Source: Denitromonas ohlonensis
GTDB taxonomy: Bacteria; Pseudomonadota; Gammaproteobacteria; Burkholderiales; Rhodocyclaceae
Length of the DNA stretch: 64,000 bases
Direction of reading: 5' to 3'
NCBI RefSeq assembly: GCF_007625205.1
Contig: NZ_VMNI01000022.1
Location: 50,894-114,893, forward strand
The translations under genes and the position numbers were made by a program. Of the stretch, positions 52,117 to 63,831 are shown piece after piece (within the stretch, counting starts at the first letter, position 1; each line of letters starts with the position of its first letter). The notes under the pieces are model-generated. The model was not told where the DNA came from and searched no databases. It was given only the letters and a program-made list of their open reading frames with translations.

Positions 52117-52887
52117 TCAGTTGGTGCCGATCATGTCCCACGCCATCTTGGCGATCAGCGCGCTCACGACCGCCAGGAAAAAACGTCGAACAAAACGGGT
52201 GCCGTGCTTGAGTGCCATGCTGCTGCCCGTGACAGCGCCAGCAAGATTACACGCGGCCATCAGCAGACCGACTTTCCAGAGAATGGCGCCGGTGCCCGCG
52301 AAGAAACTGATCGCGGCGAGATTGGTAGAAAAATTGAGGATTTTGGCGGATGCCGAAGCCTGCAGGAAATCCATGTGCAGGGCGCGGATGAACAGAAAGA
52401 TGAAAAAACTTCCCGTGCCAGGGCCGAAGAAGCCGTCGTAGAAGCCGATGGTGACACCGATGATCGCAATCCTGAGGCGTGTGGTGGCGAGGGGTAGTGG
52501 TGCGCCGGCGTCAGTGCCAAAGTTGGGACGCAGGTAGGTGTAGATGGCGACGGCGATCAACAATGAGAGGACGAGCGGTCGGACGAGTGTCGGGTCGAGC
52601 AGCGCTACCGACTTGGCGCCAAACCAGGCACCAATAAGAGCGGCCGCAGCCCCGGGCAGGACGATTCGGAAATCAATGCGTACGCGTCGTGCGTACTGAA
52701 CAGCAGCACTCGCCGTGCCCACGATGCTGGCGATCTTGTTGGTACCGAAAAGCGTTGCGGGCGCATGTTGCGGCAGGCTCGAAAACAGCAGGGGTATCTG
52801 GATGAGTCCGCCGCCGCCGACGACAGCATCGACAAAACCGGCAAAGAAGGCGCCGGCGCCTAGAAGAAGCCAGAGGGCATCAGTCAT
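52117..52887 (-). CDS. TauE/SafE-family membrane permease
   Basis: A 256-residue integral membrane protein with about eight hydrophobic segments and the duplicated family motif (GFVDAVVGGGGLIQIPLLF near the N-terminus; GFYDGFFGPGTGSFFIFLF in the second half). Members export or import sulfite, sulfoacetate or other organosulfur anions; the substrate here is unknown. It stands alone, bracketed by two parS-like sites. Confidence 0.9.
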   Translation of the reverse strand: MTDALWLLLGAGAFFAGFVDAVVGGGGLIQIPLLFSSLPQHAPATLFGTNKIASIVGTASAAVQYARRVRIDFRIVLPGAAAALIGAWFGAKSVALLDPTLVRPLVLSLLIAVAIYTYLRPNFGTDAGAPLPLATTRLRIAIIGVTIGFYDGFFGPGTGSFFIFLFIRALHMDFLQASASAKILNFSTNLAAISFFAGTGAILWKVGLLMAACNLAGAVTGSSMALKHGTRFVRRFFLAVVSALIAKMAWDMIGTN

Positions 52888-52898
52888 GAGAGGGAGTT

Positions 52899-52914
52899 TG
52901 TTTCACGTGGAACC
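52899..52914. promoter_or_regulatory. parS-like ParB binding site 2
   Basis: TGTTTCACGTGGAACC contains 15 bases that are the exact inverse complement of site 1 at 52088-52103. It lies between the mnmE stop and the TauE start. Confidence 0.8.
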
Positions 52915-52938
52915 GGAGTGCGGACGCGATGTTTTGCG

Positions 52939-54285
52939 CTACTTTCCGATACAGAAGCGGGAGAATATTTCGCCGAGCAAATCGTCGGGTGTGAACTCAC
53001 CCGTAATTTCGCCCAAAGCATCGTGACTTTGGCGTAGCTCCTCTGCCATCAGTTCAAGTGCATGGTTTTGTTCGAGGGCCGTTTCAACATGAGCAAGCGC
53101 TGAGGACAAGGCGCCGAGGTGGCGCTTCCGCGCAAAAAACACATCTTCGCTGTGCGGGTGCCACCCCGCAAGTTTGAGCAAATGCTCACGCAGCAACGTA
53201 ATACCGTCGCCCGTTTTTGCGGAGAGTCGAATCCGGGTGCTTTGGTCGGTCTCCGTCAGTTGTGTGTCGAGCTGAGCCAGGTCGCACTTGTTTTCGACGG
53301 TAATGCGCGGCACGCCGGATGGCAGGCGTGCATCGATGCCTTCATCTTCCGAGGTGATACCGTAACGCGCGTCGACAATGCGAACGATGACATCGGCATC
53401 TTCGATTTCTTTCCATGTCCGTTCGATGCCGATCCGTTCGACGGTGTCGCCGGTGTCGCGCAGGCCGGCGGTGTCGATGATGTGCAGCGGGATGCCGGCG
53501 AGCTGGATGGTTTCCTTAAGTGCGTCGCGAGTGGTGCCGGCGATATCGGTGACGATGGCGCGTTCATGGCCGGCCAGCTGATTGAGCAGGCTGGACTTGC
53601 CGACATTGGGCTGGCCCACCAACACGACGTGCAGACCTTGTCGAAGCAGCGCGCCTTGCTCGGCGCGGTCGAGAATGTCGCGCAGCGCGGCGGCGATGGC
53701 CTGCATGCGTTCGACCGCGCGTGCGGCGGCGAGAAAATCGATCTCTTCTTCGGGGAAATCGAGGGTGGCCTCGACCAGCATGCGCAGGTCGATGAGCCGG
53801 TCGCGTACGTCGCCAATGGCATCCGAGAACACGCCACTGAGCGAGCGCACGGCGGAGCGAGCCGCGGCGACCGTGGAGGCCTCGATGAGATCTGCCACCG
53901 CCTCGGCCTGCGCCAGGTCCATCTTGTCATTGAGAAAGGCGCGCTGGGTAAATTCGCCGGGTTCAGCGAGTCGGGCGCCGAGCGACAGGGCGCGCGCCAG
54001 CAGCAGTTGCATGACGACCGGGCCGCCATGGCCTTGCATTTCGATGACGTCTTCGCCGGTGAAGGAGTGCGGCGCGGGAAAGTACAGCAGCAGGCCTTCG
54101 TCGATCAGACGGCCGTCGCTGTCATGAAATGACCCGAAGATGGCTTGGCGTGGCGGAGGCAGTTTTCCGTTGCCAAGCGTCGCGGCCAGCGAACTGAGGT
54201 CGGGGCCGGAGATGCGAACAATGCCGACGCCACCACGCCCAGGCGCGGTGGCGACAGCGGTGATGATGTCAGGTCTTCTGCCCAC
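52939..54285 (-). CDS. mnmE: tRNA modification GTPase MnmE
   Basis: A 448-residue MnmE (TrmE) that with MnmG modifies wobble uridine 34. The N-terminal tetrahydrofolate domain opens [21 protein letters not shown]; the G domain has [20 protein letters not shown] and [10 protein letters not shown]; the C-terminus ends in the invariant FCIGK with the catalytic cysteine. The start is GTG at 54285, overlapping the yidC 3' end by 17 bases. Confidence 0.96.
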   Translation of the reverse strand: MGRRPDIITAVATAPGRGGVGIVRISGPDLSSLAATLGNGKLPPPRQAIFGSFHDSDGRLIDEGLLLYFPAPHSFTGEDVIEMQGHGGPVVMQLLLARALSLGARLAEPGEFTQRAFLNDKMDLAQAEAVADLIEASTVAAARSAVRSLSGVFSDAIGDVRDRLIDLRMLVEATLDFPEEEIDFLAAARAVERMQAIAAALRDILDRAEQGALLRQGLHVVLVGQPNVGKSSLLNQLAGHERAIVTDIAGTTRDALKETIQLAGIPLHIIDTAGLRDTGDTVERIGIERTWKEIEDADVIVRIVDARYGITSEDEGIDARLPSGVPRITVENKCDLAQLDTQLTETDQSTRIRLSAKTGDGITLLREHLLKLAGWHPHSEDVFFARKRHLGALSSALAHVETALEQNHALELMAEELRQSHDALGEITGEFTPDDLLGEIFSRFCIGK

Positions 54286-55915
54286 TTTCGATCATCTTGG
54301 TGATCTGCCACTGCTGGGCGATCGACAGAGTGTTGTTAACCACCCAGTACAGCACCAGACCGGCCGGGAAGAACAGGAACATGAAGGTGAACACGATCGG
54401 CATGGCCATCATGACCTTGGCCTGCATGGGGTCCGGCGGCGTCGGGTTGAGGCGCATCTGGATCAGCATGGTGGCACCCATGATGATCGGCAGGATGAAG
54501 TACGGGTCTTTCACCGACAGGTCGGTGATCCAGCCCAGCCAGGGCGCCTGGCGCATTTCGACGCTGCCGAGCAGCACCCAGTACAGCGCGATGAAGACCG
54601 GGATCTGCACCACGATCGGCAGGCAGCCGCCGAGCGGGTTGATCTTCTCTTTCTTGTAGATCTCCATCATCTCCTTCTGCATGCGCACCTTGTCGTCGCC
54701 ATGCTGCTCCTTGAGCCGCTGCAGGCGCGGGCCCAGGGTGCGCATCTTGGCCATCGACTTGTAGGACGCGGCGGAGAGCGGGAAGAAGATCAGCTTCAGG
54801 CAGATCGTGACCAGGATGATGGCCCAGCCCCAGTTGCCGGTCAGGTTATGGAACCACTGCAGCACCCAGAACAGCGGTGCGGCGATGACCGTCAGCCAGC
54901 CGTAGTCGACCACCAGGTCGAGACCCGGGGCGATGGCTTCGAGGTGTTCCTGTTCCTGCGGGCCGGCGTAGAGGCGGGTGCTGACCGTGGCGGTGGCGCC
55001 AGGGGCGATCTCGTCGACGGGCAGGATGGTGCCGGCGGTGTAGAGGCGGTCGTTGATCTTGCGCGCGAAGTACTCGCGCGCCACGCCTTGTTCGGGCAGG
55101 AAGGCGCTGACGAAGTAGTGCTGCACCATTGCCACCCAGCCGTTGTCGTCCTTCTTGGCGAACTTGGCGCTGCCGTCGGCGATGTCTTCAAAGCTCACTT
55201 TCTGGAACTTGAGCGCATCGGTATAGAAGGCCGGGCCGGTGAAGGTGCTCACGCCCATGGCTTCGGTCGTTTCGGCGGCTTCACCGTCGCGCTGGAACTG
55301 GAAGTAGGCATCGGTGCGCACCGGTGCGTCGCTACCGTTGCTGATCTCGTAGGCCACGTCGATGATGTAGCTGTCGCGATGGAAGGTCAGCAGTTTGCTG
55401 ACATTGATGCCGTTATCAGTCGGTGCGTCCAGGCGCACGGTGAGCGTCTTGGCATCGGCGGCCATCACCTGCTCGCCTTCTGGCAGGGTGAAGCGTGTCT
55501 TGTGGTTGGGCAGGCCCTGGCCGGTCAGGCCGGACTGCGCAGCGTAGATATGGCGGGTGCCGTTATCGAGCAGGACGTAATTCTTGGTCTTGTCGGCCGT
55601 GGCTTTGTGGCGCGTGAGCTCCAGGCGGACGATGTCACCACCGTCGGCGGAGATTTGCGCCAGCACGGAGTCGGTGCGAACGGTAAGTGTGGGGGCTGCG
55701 CCGCCGCTGCTGCTGACCGCGTCAACCGGTACGCTGCCGTCGGCGCTGAGTTGCGTGCGTGCCTTAGGAATGCTCGCATCGGTGCTGGCTGCGCCGCCGG
55801 CTTGATTGCTGGCGACCTGGGCGACCGGCGGATTGGTGTACTTTCCCCAGCCGTCCCACAGCATGAAAATGGAGAAGGCGAAGATCGTAAGCAGGATGAG
55901 GCGACGATTGTCCAT
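54269..55915 (-). CDS. yidC: Membrane protein insertase YidC
   Basis: A 548-residue YidC: N-terminal helix ([19 protein letters not shown]), a large periplasmic beta-sandwich domain, then the five-helix insertase core ([26 protein letters not shown], with the conserved positive charge in the groove). It inserts inner-membrane proteins with or without SecYEG. Length and order after yidD are normal. Confidence 0.97.
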   Translation of the reverse strand: MDNRRLILLTIFAFSIFMLWDGWGKYTNPPVAQVASNQAGGAASTDASIPKARTQLSADGSVPVDAVSSSGGAAPTLTVRTDSVLAQISADGGDIVRLELTRHKATADKTKNYVLLDNGTRHIYAAQSGLTGQGLPNHKTRFTLPEGEQVMAADAKTLTVRLDAPTDNGINVSKLLTFHRDSYIIDVAYEISNGSDAPVRTDAYFQFQRDGEAAETTEAMGVSTFTGPAFYTDALKFQKVSFEDIADGSAKFAKKDDNGWVAMVQHYFVSAFLPEQGVAREYFARKINDRLYTAGTILPVDEIAPGATATVSTRLYAGPQEQEHLEAIAPGLDLVVDYGWLTVIAAPLFWVLQWFHNLTGNWGWAIILVTICLKLIFFPLSAASYKSMAKMRTLGPRLQRLKEQHGDDKVRMQKEMMEIYKKEKINPLGGCLPIVVQIPVFIALYWVLLGSVEMRQAPWLGWITDLSVKDPYFILPIIMGATMLIQMRLNPTPPDPMQAKVMMAMPIVFTFMFLFFPAGLVLYWVVNNTLSIAQQWQITKMIESGQKT

Positions 55916-55939
55916 CGAAACGAGACCGTAGTTAGCAGG

Positions 55940-56149
55940 TTAGGGAACCGGGTCGTGACCGCCGTTGCACCAGGGGTGACAGCGCGATACCCGCTTGGTC
56001 GCCAGCCAGCTACCGCGCAAGGCGCCGTAACGATTGATGGCTTCGACCGCGTATTCCGAGCAACTGGGGACGAATCGGCAATTGCTGCCCAGCATGGGGC
56101 TGATCGCGTAGCGATAGACCTTGAGCAGGGCCAGCAAGAGTGATTTCAT
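55940..56149 (-). CDS. yidD: Membrane protein insertion efficiency factor YidD
   Basis: A 69-residue YidD with the family core [36 protein letters not shown] and a C-terminal [16 protein letters not shown] small amphipathic membrane-associated protein that aids YidC insertion. Its ATG overlaps the rnpA stop (ATGA). Confidence 0.95.
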   Translation of the reverse strand: MKSLLLALLKVYRYAISPMLGSNCRFVPSCSEYAVEAINRYGALRGSWLATKRVSRCHPWCNGGHDPVP

Positions 56150-56517
56150 CCCGGTAGTCGCCTCAGCAGGCCAGAGAGATCCTCGTGCACGCTGGTGCGC
56201 GTGGCATCTTTCAGTGGCCGATGTAGCCGAACGATCATGTCCAGCGCCGGTAGTGTGCCACGTTGCAGGCGAAATCCCTCGCGCACGACGCGTTTGATGC
56301 GGTTGCGCTCAACCGCGCGCCGAGCAAGTTTTTTTGCCACCACCACGCCAAGGCGGGCGGTATCTCCGCCATTGGGGCGGAAATGCACGATCAGGTAGCG
56401 ACCTTTTATCGCGCGCTTAAATGCAAAAACGGATGAATACTCATCCGTTTTTCGCAATCGGTAAGCGTCGCGGAAATGGTGATCAGCCTGATCGACATCC
56501 GGCGACTGGTCGCCCAC
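56146..56517 (-). CDS. rnpA: Ribonuclease P protein component
   Basis: A 123-residue RnpA, the protein subunit of RNase P that matures tRNA 5' ends. The start of the fold is [21 protein letters not shown] and the RNR box is [21 protein letters not shown]. The only sensible start is GTG at 56517, one base after the rpmH stop, so translation is probably coupled to rpmH. Confidence 0.93.
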   Translation of the reverse strand: MGDQSPDVDQADHHFRDAYRLRKTDEYSSVFAFKRAIKGRYLIVHFRPNGGDTARLGVVVAKKLARRAVERNRIKRVVREGFRLQRGTLPALDMIVRLHRPLKDATRTSVHEDLSGLLRRLPG

Positions 56518-56518
56518 C

Positions 56519-56653
56519 TTAGACGGCGAGGCGGTGACGACCTTTGGCCCGACGGGCACGGATCACGGCGCGACCACCGCGGGTACGCATGCGAACCAGA
56601 AAGCCATGGGTGCGCTTGCGCTTAATAACGGAGGGTTGGTAAGTACGTTTCAT
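56519..56653 (-). CDS. rpmH: Large ribosomal subunit protein bL34
   Basis: A 44-residue very basic protein, [20 protein letters not shown] at the start and GRHRLAV at the end, matching L34 over its full length. First gene of the rpmH-rnpA-yidD-yidC-mnmE run. A TTGACA / TGAAAT promoter with 17-base spacing lies 33-61 bases upstream. Confidence 0.98.
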   Translation of the reverse strand: MKRTYQPSVIKRKRTHGFLVRMRTRGGRAVIRARRAKGRHRLAV

Positions 56654-56685
56654 GTTGACTAGCCAAGTGTTAAGTCAAACGAAGA

Positions 56686-56714
56686 ATTTCAACCTAATCA
56701 CCTTGTTTTGTCAA
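56686..56714 (-). promoter_or_regulatory. rpmH promoter
   Basis: On the minus strand, -35 TTGACA (56709-56714) and -10 TGAAAT (56686-56691) with a 17-base spacer, 33 bases before the rpmH start. Confidence 0.6.
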
Positions 56715-56734
56715 CGATTCTTTTTGGACGGCCT

Positions 56735-56765
56735 TGTGGATAAGTCTCGCGTAGCGGGGTAGAAT
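56735..56765 (+). promoter_or_regulatory. DnaA box overlapping the dnaA promoter
   Basis: TGTGGATAA (56735-56743), a consensus DnaA box, covers the expected -35 position of a -10 element TAGAAT (56760-56765). This arrangement fits autorepression of dnaA by DnaA. Confidence 0.6.
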
Positions 56766-56911
56766 CGTCCTTTGCCCGCCGAGCCTCCCTCGCAATCGGT
56801 TCGTCAGAAACCGGCGGCGGCACTCCCGAAAAACAGAGAACGGCCGTGGCGTCCCGGTATCCCCGGCTGACCACGGACCATGTTCCTACTCGATGTGACC
56901 CGCCAAAGCCT

Positions 56912-58363
56912 GTGACGCAAGATTTCTGGACCTTCTGCTTGACCCGTCTTCAGGGGGAGTTGCCGCCTCAGCAATTCACCACCTGGATCAAAGCCCTGCG
57001 CGCCGATGATGACGCCGGGACGGATACGGCTGCGCCGGCCGTTCACTTGGTCGCCCCCAACCGGTTCGTATTGCAGTGGGTGCGTGAGCGCTATGTGCGG
57101 CGCATTGGCGAACTGGGCGAAGAGTTTTTTGGTGCGCCCACCGAAGTGGCGCTGACGCTGCCGGTCAATGGTGAGGCCGTGCGTCGGCCGGTGACTGCGT
57201 CGGCCGCAAAGGCCGCGCCCTCCCCGGCCTCGGCCAGCGCACCAGCGACGCCGCCGGCCGCCGCAAGTTCGGCACCGGTTGCTGAACCGCCCCGGGCAGA
57301 GTCGCCCCGTCGTGCGCCGGCCGCTTCGACCAGTGCCTACGACAAGACCCGGCTGAACCCCGATTTTACGTTTGACACTCTGGTCACCGGCCGCGCCAAC
57401 GATCTGGCGCGTGCGGCGGCCATGCAGGTGGCCGACAACCCCGGCGTGTCCTACAACCCGCTGTTTGTGTATGGCGGCGTCGGCCTCGGTAAAACCCACT
57501 TGATTCACGCCCTCGGCAACGAGGTGTTCCGGCGCAATCCCAAGTCGATCATTCGGTATGTGCACGCCGAGGACTACTACGCCGACGTGGTGCGCGCCTA
57601 TCAGCAGAAGAGCTTCGACGTCTTCAAGCGTTACTACCGCTCGCTCGACGTGCTGATGATCGACGACATCCAGTTCTTCAATAACAAGAACCGCACGCAG
57701 GAAGAGTTCTTCCATGCCTTCAACGCGCTCACCGAGGCAAAGAAGCAGATCATCATCACCTGCGACACCTACCCCAAGGATATCCAGGGGCTGGAAGACC
57801 GGCTGATCTCGCGCTTCGACTGGGGCCTCACCGTGCAGATCGAGCCGCCCGAGCTGGAAATGCGCGTGGCCATTCTCAAGAAAAAGGCCGATAGCCATAG
57901 CATTACGCTGTGCGACGATGTCGCTTTCCTGATCGCCAAGAACCTGCGCGCCAACGTGCGCGAACTCGAAGGCGCGCTGACCAAGGTCGTGGCCTTTGCC
58001 CGCTTCCACAGCAAGCAGATCACACTCGATGTGGCCAAGGAGGCGCTCAAGGACTTGCTCAATGCCCACAACCGGCAGCTGACCATCGAGCATATCCAGA
58101 AGACCGTGGCCGATTACTTCAAGATCAAGGTTGCCGACATGCACTCCAAGAAGCGCACCCGGGTCATCGCCCGGCCGCGCCAGGTGGCCATGGCGCTGGC
58201 CAAGGATCTGACCCCGATGAGCCTGCCGGCCATTGGCGATGCCTTCGGCGGGCGCGATCACACAACCGTGTTACATGCATGCCGTACCATCGCAGAATTG
58301 CGCCGGAACGACACCCAACTCAACCACGACCTGCACGTGCTGACGCAGGTCCTGCGCGGCTAA
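56912..58363 (+). CDS. dnaA: Chromosomal replication initiator protein DnaA
   Basis: A 483-residue DnaA. Domain I begins [19 protein letters not shown]; a Pro/Ala-rich domain II linker spans about residues 90-145; domain III AAA+ has Walker [14 protein letters not shown] and Walker [11 protein letters not shown]; domain IV has the DnaA-box-binding [17 protein letters not shown]. No in-frame ATG exists at the start; GTG at 56912 fits family alignment, while GTG at 56846 would add 22 unrelated residues. dnaN follows after 49 bases. Confidence 0.95.
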   Translation: MTQDFWTFCLTRLQGELPPQQFTTWIKALRADDDAGTDTAAPAVHLVAPNRFVLQWVRERYVRRIGELGEEFFGAPTEVALTLPVNGEAVRRPVTASAAKAAPSPASASAPATPPAAASSAPVAEPPRAESPRRAPAASTSAYDKTRLNPDFTFDTLVTGRANDLARAAAMQVADNPGVSYNPLFVYGGVGLGKTHLIHALGNEVFRRNPKSIIRYVHAEDYYADVVRAYQQKSFDVFKRYYRSLDVLMIDDIQFFNNKNRTQEEFFHAFNALTEAKKQIIITCDTYPKDIQGLEDRLISRFDWGLTVQIEPPELEMRVAILKKKADSHSITLCDDVAFLIAKNLRANVRELEGALTKVVAFARFHSKQITLDVAKEALKDLLNAHNRQLTIEHIQKTVADYFKIKVADMHSKKRTRVIARPRQVAMALAKDLTPMSLPAIGDAFGGRDHTTVLHACRTIAELRRNDTQLNHDLHVLTQVLRG

Positions 58364-58412
58364 AATGCCGATGCGATATAACAAGAACCCGATTCACGGA
58401 GATTGAACGACG

Positions 58413-59519
58413 ATGCAACTGCTGACCACCACCCGGGATGCTCTGCTTGGCCCACTCCAGTCGGTGTCCGGCATTGTGGAGAAGCGCCACACCCTGCCGA
58501 TCCTGTCCAATGTGCTGATCGAAAAGCACGGTGACCGCCTCACCCTGCTGGCGACCGACATCGAAATCCAGATCCGCACCACCGCCATCGTCACCGGCGG
58601 GCCGGACGACCTGAACATCACCGTGGCCGCGCGCAAGCTGCAGGACATTCTGCGTGCGCTGCCCGGCGACACCGACATTGCCCTGTCGCTCGACGAGAGC
58701 CGCATGACCGTCAAGGCCGGCCGCAGCCGCTTTCAGCTGCAGACCCTGCCGGCGGCCGACTACCCGCGCCTCACCGTGGCCGAAGACGAAGGCGTGCGCT
58801 TTACCGTGTCGCAGCGCGCCTTCAAAAAGCAGCTCGCGCTGGTGCAGTACGCCATGGCCCAGCAGGACATCCGCTACTACCTCAACGGCCTGCTCACCAT
58901 GGTCGACGGCTCCACCCTGCGCATGGTCGCCACCGACGGCCACCGCCTCGCCTACATCGAGAGTGAAATCGAGGGCAACTACCCGCGCACCGACGTGATC
59001 CTGCCGCGCAAGACGGTGCTCGAACTCGCCCGCCAGCTCTCCGACAGCGACGAGCCGCTCGAAATCATCATCGCCGGCAACCAGATCGTGTTCCGTTTTG
59101 GCGATGTCGAGCTCATCTCCAAGCTGGTGGATGGCAAGTTCCCCGACTACGAGCGCGTCATCCCGCAAAACCACCCCAAAGAGCTTCGTCTGGCCCGTCA
59201 GCCGCTGCATGCGGCGCTGTCGCGCGTGGCGATTCTCACCAACGAGAAATTCCGTGGTGTGCGCATCGTCCTGTCGAGTGGCAGCCTGAAGATCCTCAGC
59301 ACCAACGCCGAGCAAGAAGAAGCGCAAGAAGAGCTCGAGATCGACTACGAAGGCGATGGCCTCGATATCGGCTTCAACGTCACCTATCTGCTCGACGTGC
59401 TCAACAACGTATCGAGCGACGACGTGCTGGTGCGCCTCAACGACGGCAACTCCAGCGCGCTGATTTCGCTGCCCGGCAACGACGCCTTCAAGTATGTCGT
59501 GATGCCGATGAGAATTTGA
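58413..59519 (+). CDS. dnaN: DNA polymerase III beta subunit (sliding clamp)
   Basis: A 368-residue beta clamp with three repeated domains, start MQLLTTTRDALLGPLQSVSG, end YVVMPMRI as in other proteobacterial clamps. It gives processivity to polymerase III and binds many partners. Good ribosome-binding site GGAG. Two strong hairpins lie between it and gyrB. Confidence 0.97.
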   Translation: MQLLTTTRDALLGPLQSVSGIVEKRHTLPILSNVLIEKHGDRLTLLATDIEIQIRTTAIVTGGPDDLNITVAARKLQDILRALPGDTDIALSLDESRMTVKAGRSRFQLQTLPAADYPRLTVAEDEGVRFTVSQRAFKKQLALVQYAMAQQDIRYYLNGLLTMVDGSTLRMVATDGHRLAYIESEIEGNYPRTDVILPRKTVLELARQLSDSDEPLEIIIAGNQIVFRFGDVELISKLVDGKFPDYERVIPQNHPKELRLARQPLHAALSRVAILTNEKFRGVRIVLSSGSLKILSTNAEQEEAQEELEIDYEGDGLDIGFNVTYLLDVLNNVSSDDVLVRLNDGNSSALISLPGNDAFKYVVMPMRI

Positions 59520-59524
59520 CGGGC

Positions 59525-59595
59525 ACTGGCGCGCCGACACAAACGGCGCGCCAGTCGGTCTGTCAGCCATCGAGGGCGTTGGCCCTGTCGATGGC
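59525..59595 (+). terminator. Two hairpins between dnaN and gyrB
   Basis: First a perfect 12-bp stem ACTGGCGCGCCG / CGGCGCGCCAGT (59525-59555, 7-base loop), then GCCATCGA / TCGATGGC (59566-59595) with further inner pairing. No T-run. They separate dnaN from gyrB transcription or protect the dnaN end. Confidence 0.5.
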
Positions 59596-59638
59596 ATCGC
59601 GCCCCACCGGGCGCACCTAGCAGTCTGATGAGTATTGA

Positions 59639-62268
<2,630 letters not shown>

Positions 62269-62290
62269 GGATACTTCGGCTGCTGCCCGG

Positions 62291-62326
62291 CAGCGCCCTG
62301 GAGCGTCGGGACATTCCAGGGCGCTG
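62291..62326 (+). terminator. Second hairpin between gyrB and the Fic gene
   Basis: Perfect 11-bp stem CAGCGCCCTGG / CCAGGGCGCTG with a 14-base loop, followed by TTTAAA. It is not part of the gyrB direct repeat, so it belongs to the inserted segment. Confidence 0.5.
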
Positions 62327-62330
62327 TTTA

Positions 62331-62362
62331 AATGGGTGTTAATGGGTGTAGTATTGGCACCC
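62331..62362 (+). promoter_or_regulatory. Possible operator repeats just before the Fic gene
   Basis: AATGGGTGT occurs at 62331 and 62341, one helical turn apart, and GGGTG (62344-62348) pairs with CACCC (62358-62362) right up to the ATG. This fits an operator or a hairpin hiding the start; the Fic protein itself carries a winged helix that could bind it. Confidence 0.4.
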
Positions 62363-63412
62363 ATGATTCCCTCGAACGCCATTCAGATAACGCCAGAGAT
62401 CCTGAGTCTCATCGCCGGTATCGATGAGTTCAAGGGCGCGTGGCGTGCGCTCGGCACGCTCGCACCCGACCGGCTATCCGCATTGCGACGGGTTGCCACC
62501 ATTGAGAGCATCGGCTCTTCCACACGCATCGAGGGCAGCCGCCTCTCCGATCGCGACGTTGAGCGACTGCTGTCGAAGCTGCAGATCAAGTCTTTCGCGA
62601 CCCGGGACGAACAAGAAGTGGCCGGCTACGCCGAAATCATGGAACTGGTGTTTTCGTCCTGGCAGGACATCACACTTACCGAAAACCACATCAAGCAACT
62701 TCACCGCGACCTCCTGGCCTACAGCGAGAAGGATGCCTGGCACCGGGGCAACTACAAGACCTCCACCAACAGCGTGGTGGCTTTCGACGAAGACGGCAAG
62801 CAGTTGGGTGTCGTCTTCGCTACCGCGACGCCATTCGATACGCCGGCCCTGATGACCGAGTTGATCACTTGGTTCAATGATGAAAGCGATTCGGCGCGAT
62901 TTCACCCGCTGCTGTTGATCGGCATCTGGGTCGTCGTCTTTCTCGAGATCCATCCGTTTCAGGACGGCAACGGACGACTCAGTCGTGTCCTCACCACACT
63001 GTTGCTCTTGCAAGCCGGCTACGCCTACGTGCCGTACAGTTCGCTGGAAAGCATCATCGAGCAAAGCAAGGAGGCCTACTACCTCGCCCTGCGGCAAACC
63101 CAAGGCACGATCCGCAGCAACGCGCCCAATTGGCAACCGTGGTTGAACTTCTTCCTGCGAGCTTTGGCCGAGCAAGTTCGTCGCCTCAACCGCAAGGTCG
63201 AGCGCGAAAAACTCGTACTAGCTTCGCTACCTGAGTTGTCACTTCAAATTGTCGAGTTCGTCCGCGAGCACGGCCGCATCACCATGGGCGACGCGATCCG
63301 CCTCACCGGCAGCAATCGCAACACCCTCAAGCAGCATTTACGGGCATTGGTGGAGCAGCGCCACCTTGATCAGCACGGCGCAGGCAGGGGCGTTTGGTAC
63401 GAGTTGCGATAG
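62363..63412 (+). CDS. Fic-domain protein with N-terminal inhibitory helix and C-terminal winged helix
   Basis: A 349-residue Fic protein. The N-terminal autoinhibition motif [ST]xxxE[GN] is present as STRIEG (S53-G58), making it class II. The Fic active site is HPFQDGNGRLSR (His187 to Arg198), complete for AMP transfer. Residues about 294-349 form a winged helix (IVEFVREHGRITMGDAIRLT ... VWYEL) that may bind DNA. Fic enzymes attach AMP to Ser, Thr or Tyr of target proteins; the FicT branch modifies GyrB and ParE. The target here is unknown. The start at 62363 was chosen because the upstream frame overlaps the hairpin and repeats. Confidence 0.9.
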   Translation: MIPSNAIQITPEILSLIAGIDEFKGAWRALGTLAPDRLSALRRVATIESIGSSTRIEGSRLSDRDVERLLSKLQIKSFATRDEQEVAGYAEIMELVFSSWQDITLTENHIKQLHRDLLAYSEKDAWHRGNYKTSTNSVVAFDEDGKQLGVVFATATPFDTPALMTELITWFNDESDSARFHPLLLIGIWVVVFLEIHPFQDGNGRLSRVLTTLLLLQAGYAYVPYSSLESIIEQSKEAYYLALRQTQGTIRSNAPNWQPWLNFFLRALAEQVRRLNRKVEREKLVLASLPELSLQIVEFVREHGRITMGDAIRLTGSNRNTLKQHLRALVEQRHLDQHGAGRGVWYELR

Positions 63413-63496
63413 GGTGCTTTTATGTCCAGTGTCCGCCAATAAGGCAATTGTTCGCGACTCAAGGCCCATGCTGAGCAGCGAGACGAACGCTCAGAC

Positions 63497-63721
63497 GTAG
63501 AGCGCAACCTTGGCAAGCAGCGCTACAAGGGCCTCGGCGAAATGAACCCCGAGCAGCTCTGGGAAGCCACCATGCCCCCCGTCCGCCGCTTGCTCAAAGT
63601 GCAAATCGATGACGCCATCACCGCCGACGAGAGCTTCACTACCCTGATGGGCGACCATGTCGAACCCCGCCACCAGTTCATCGAAAACAACGCGCTGTAT
63701 GCGCGGAATATCGATGTGTGA
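63497..63721 (+). pseudogene. gyrB 3'-end fragment (74 codons and stop)
   Basis: In frame it encodes [20 protein letters not shown] and onward to YARNIDV and a stop, nearly the same as the end of GyrB. It has no start codon or ribosome-binding site and lacks the other 750 residues, so it cannot make gyrase. Differences from gyrB are mostly synonymous, plus a one-codon deletion and a few changes (T to A, A to T, I to S, R to H). The next region up to 63831 also matches the sequence after gyrB. Confidence 0.9.
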
Positions 63722-63831
63722 TGTTGTCGGGAATCACCGGCAGTAAGGTCTGAGCCAAACAGCCCGGCCGTTTGCGCTTCAGATCGATGAAATAAAACGC
63801 AGAAAAGCTCGTCCGGGCGCTTTTCTGGGTT
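63497..63831 (+). repeat. Direct repeat copy 2: gyrB tail plus terminator
   Basis: Counterpart of 61931-62268. Together the two copies flank a 1.23-kb segment whose only gene is the Fic gene. The hairpin at 63796-63831 retains a stem with one mismatch and a compensatory base-pair change. Confidence 0.9.

Larger units (their letters stand above)
56654..56911. other. Probable oriC region between rpmH and dnaA
   Basis: A divergent gap of about 258 bases containing one perfect DnaA box (56735-56743), an AT-rich stretch (56660-56730), an rpmH promoter and a dnaA promoter. The switch of gene direction and nearby parS-like sites support an origin. Only one perfect box is visible, fewer than usual, so the call is moderate. 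Confidence 0.5.

Noticed and set aside
63497..63721. A second functional gyrB or split gyrase gene
   Set aside because: Only the last 74 codons remain, with no start site; the complete gyrB upstream is intact.
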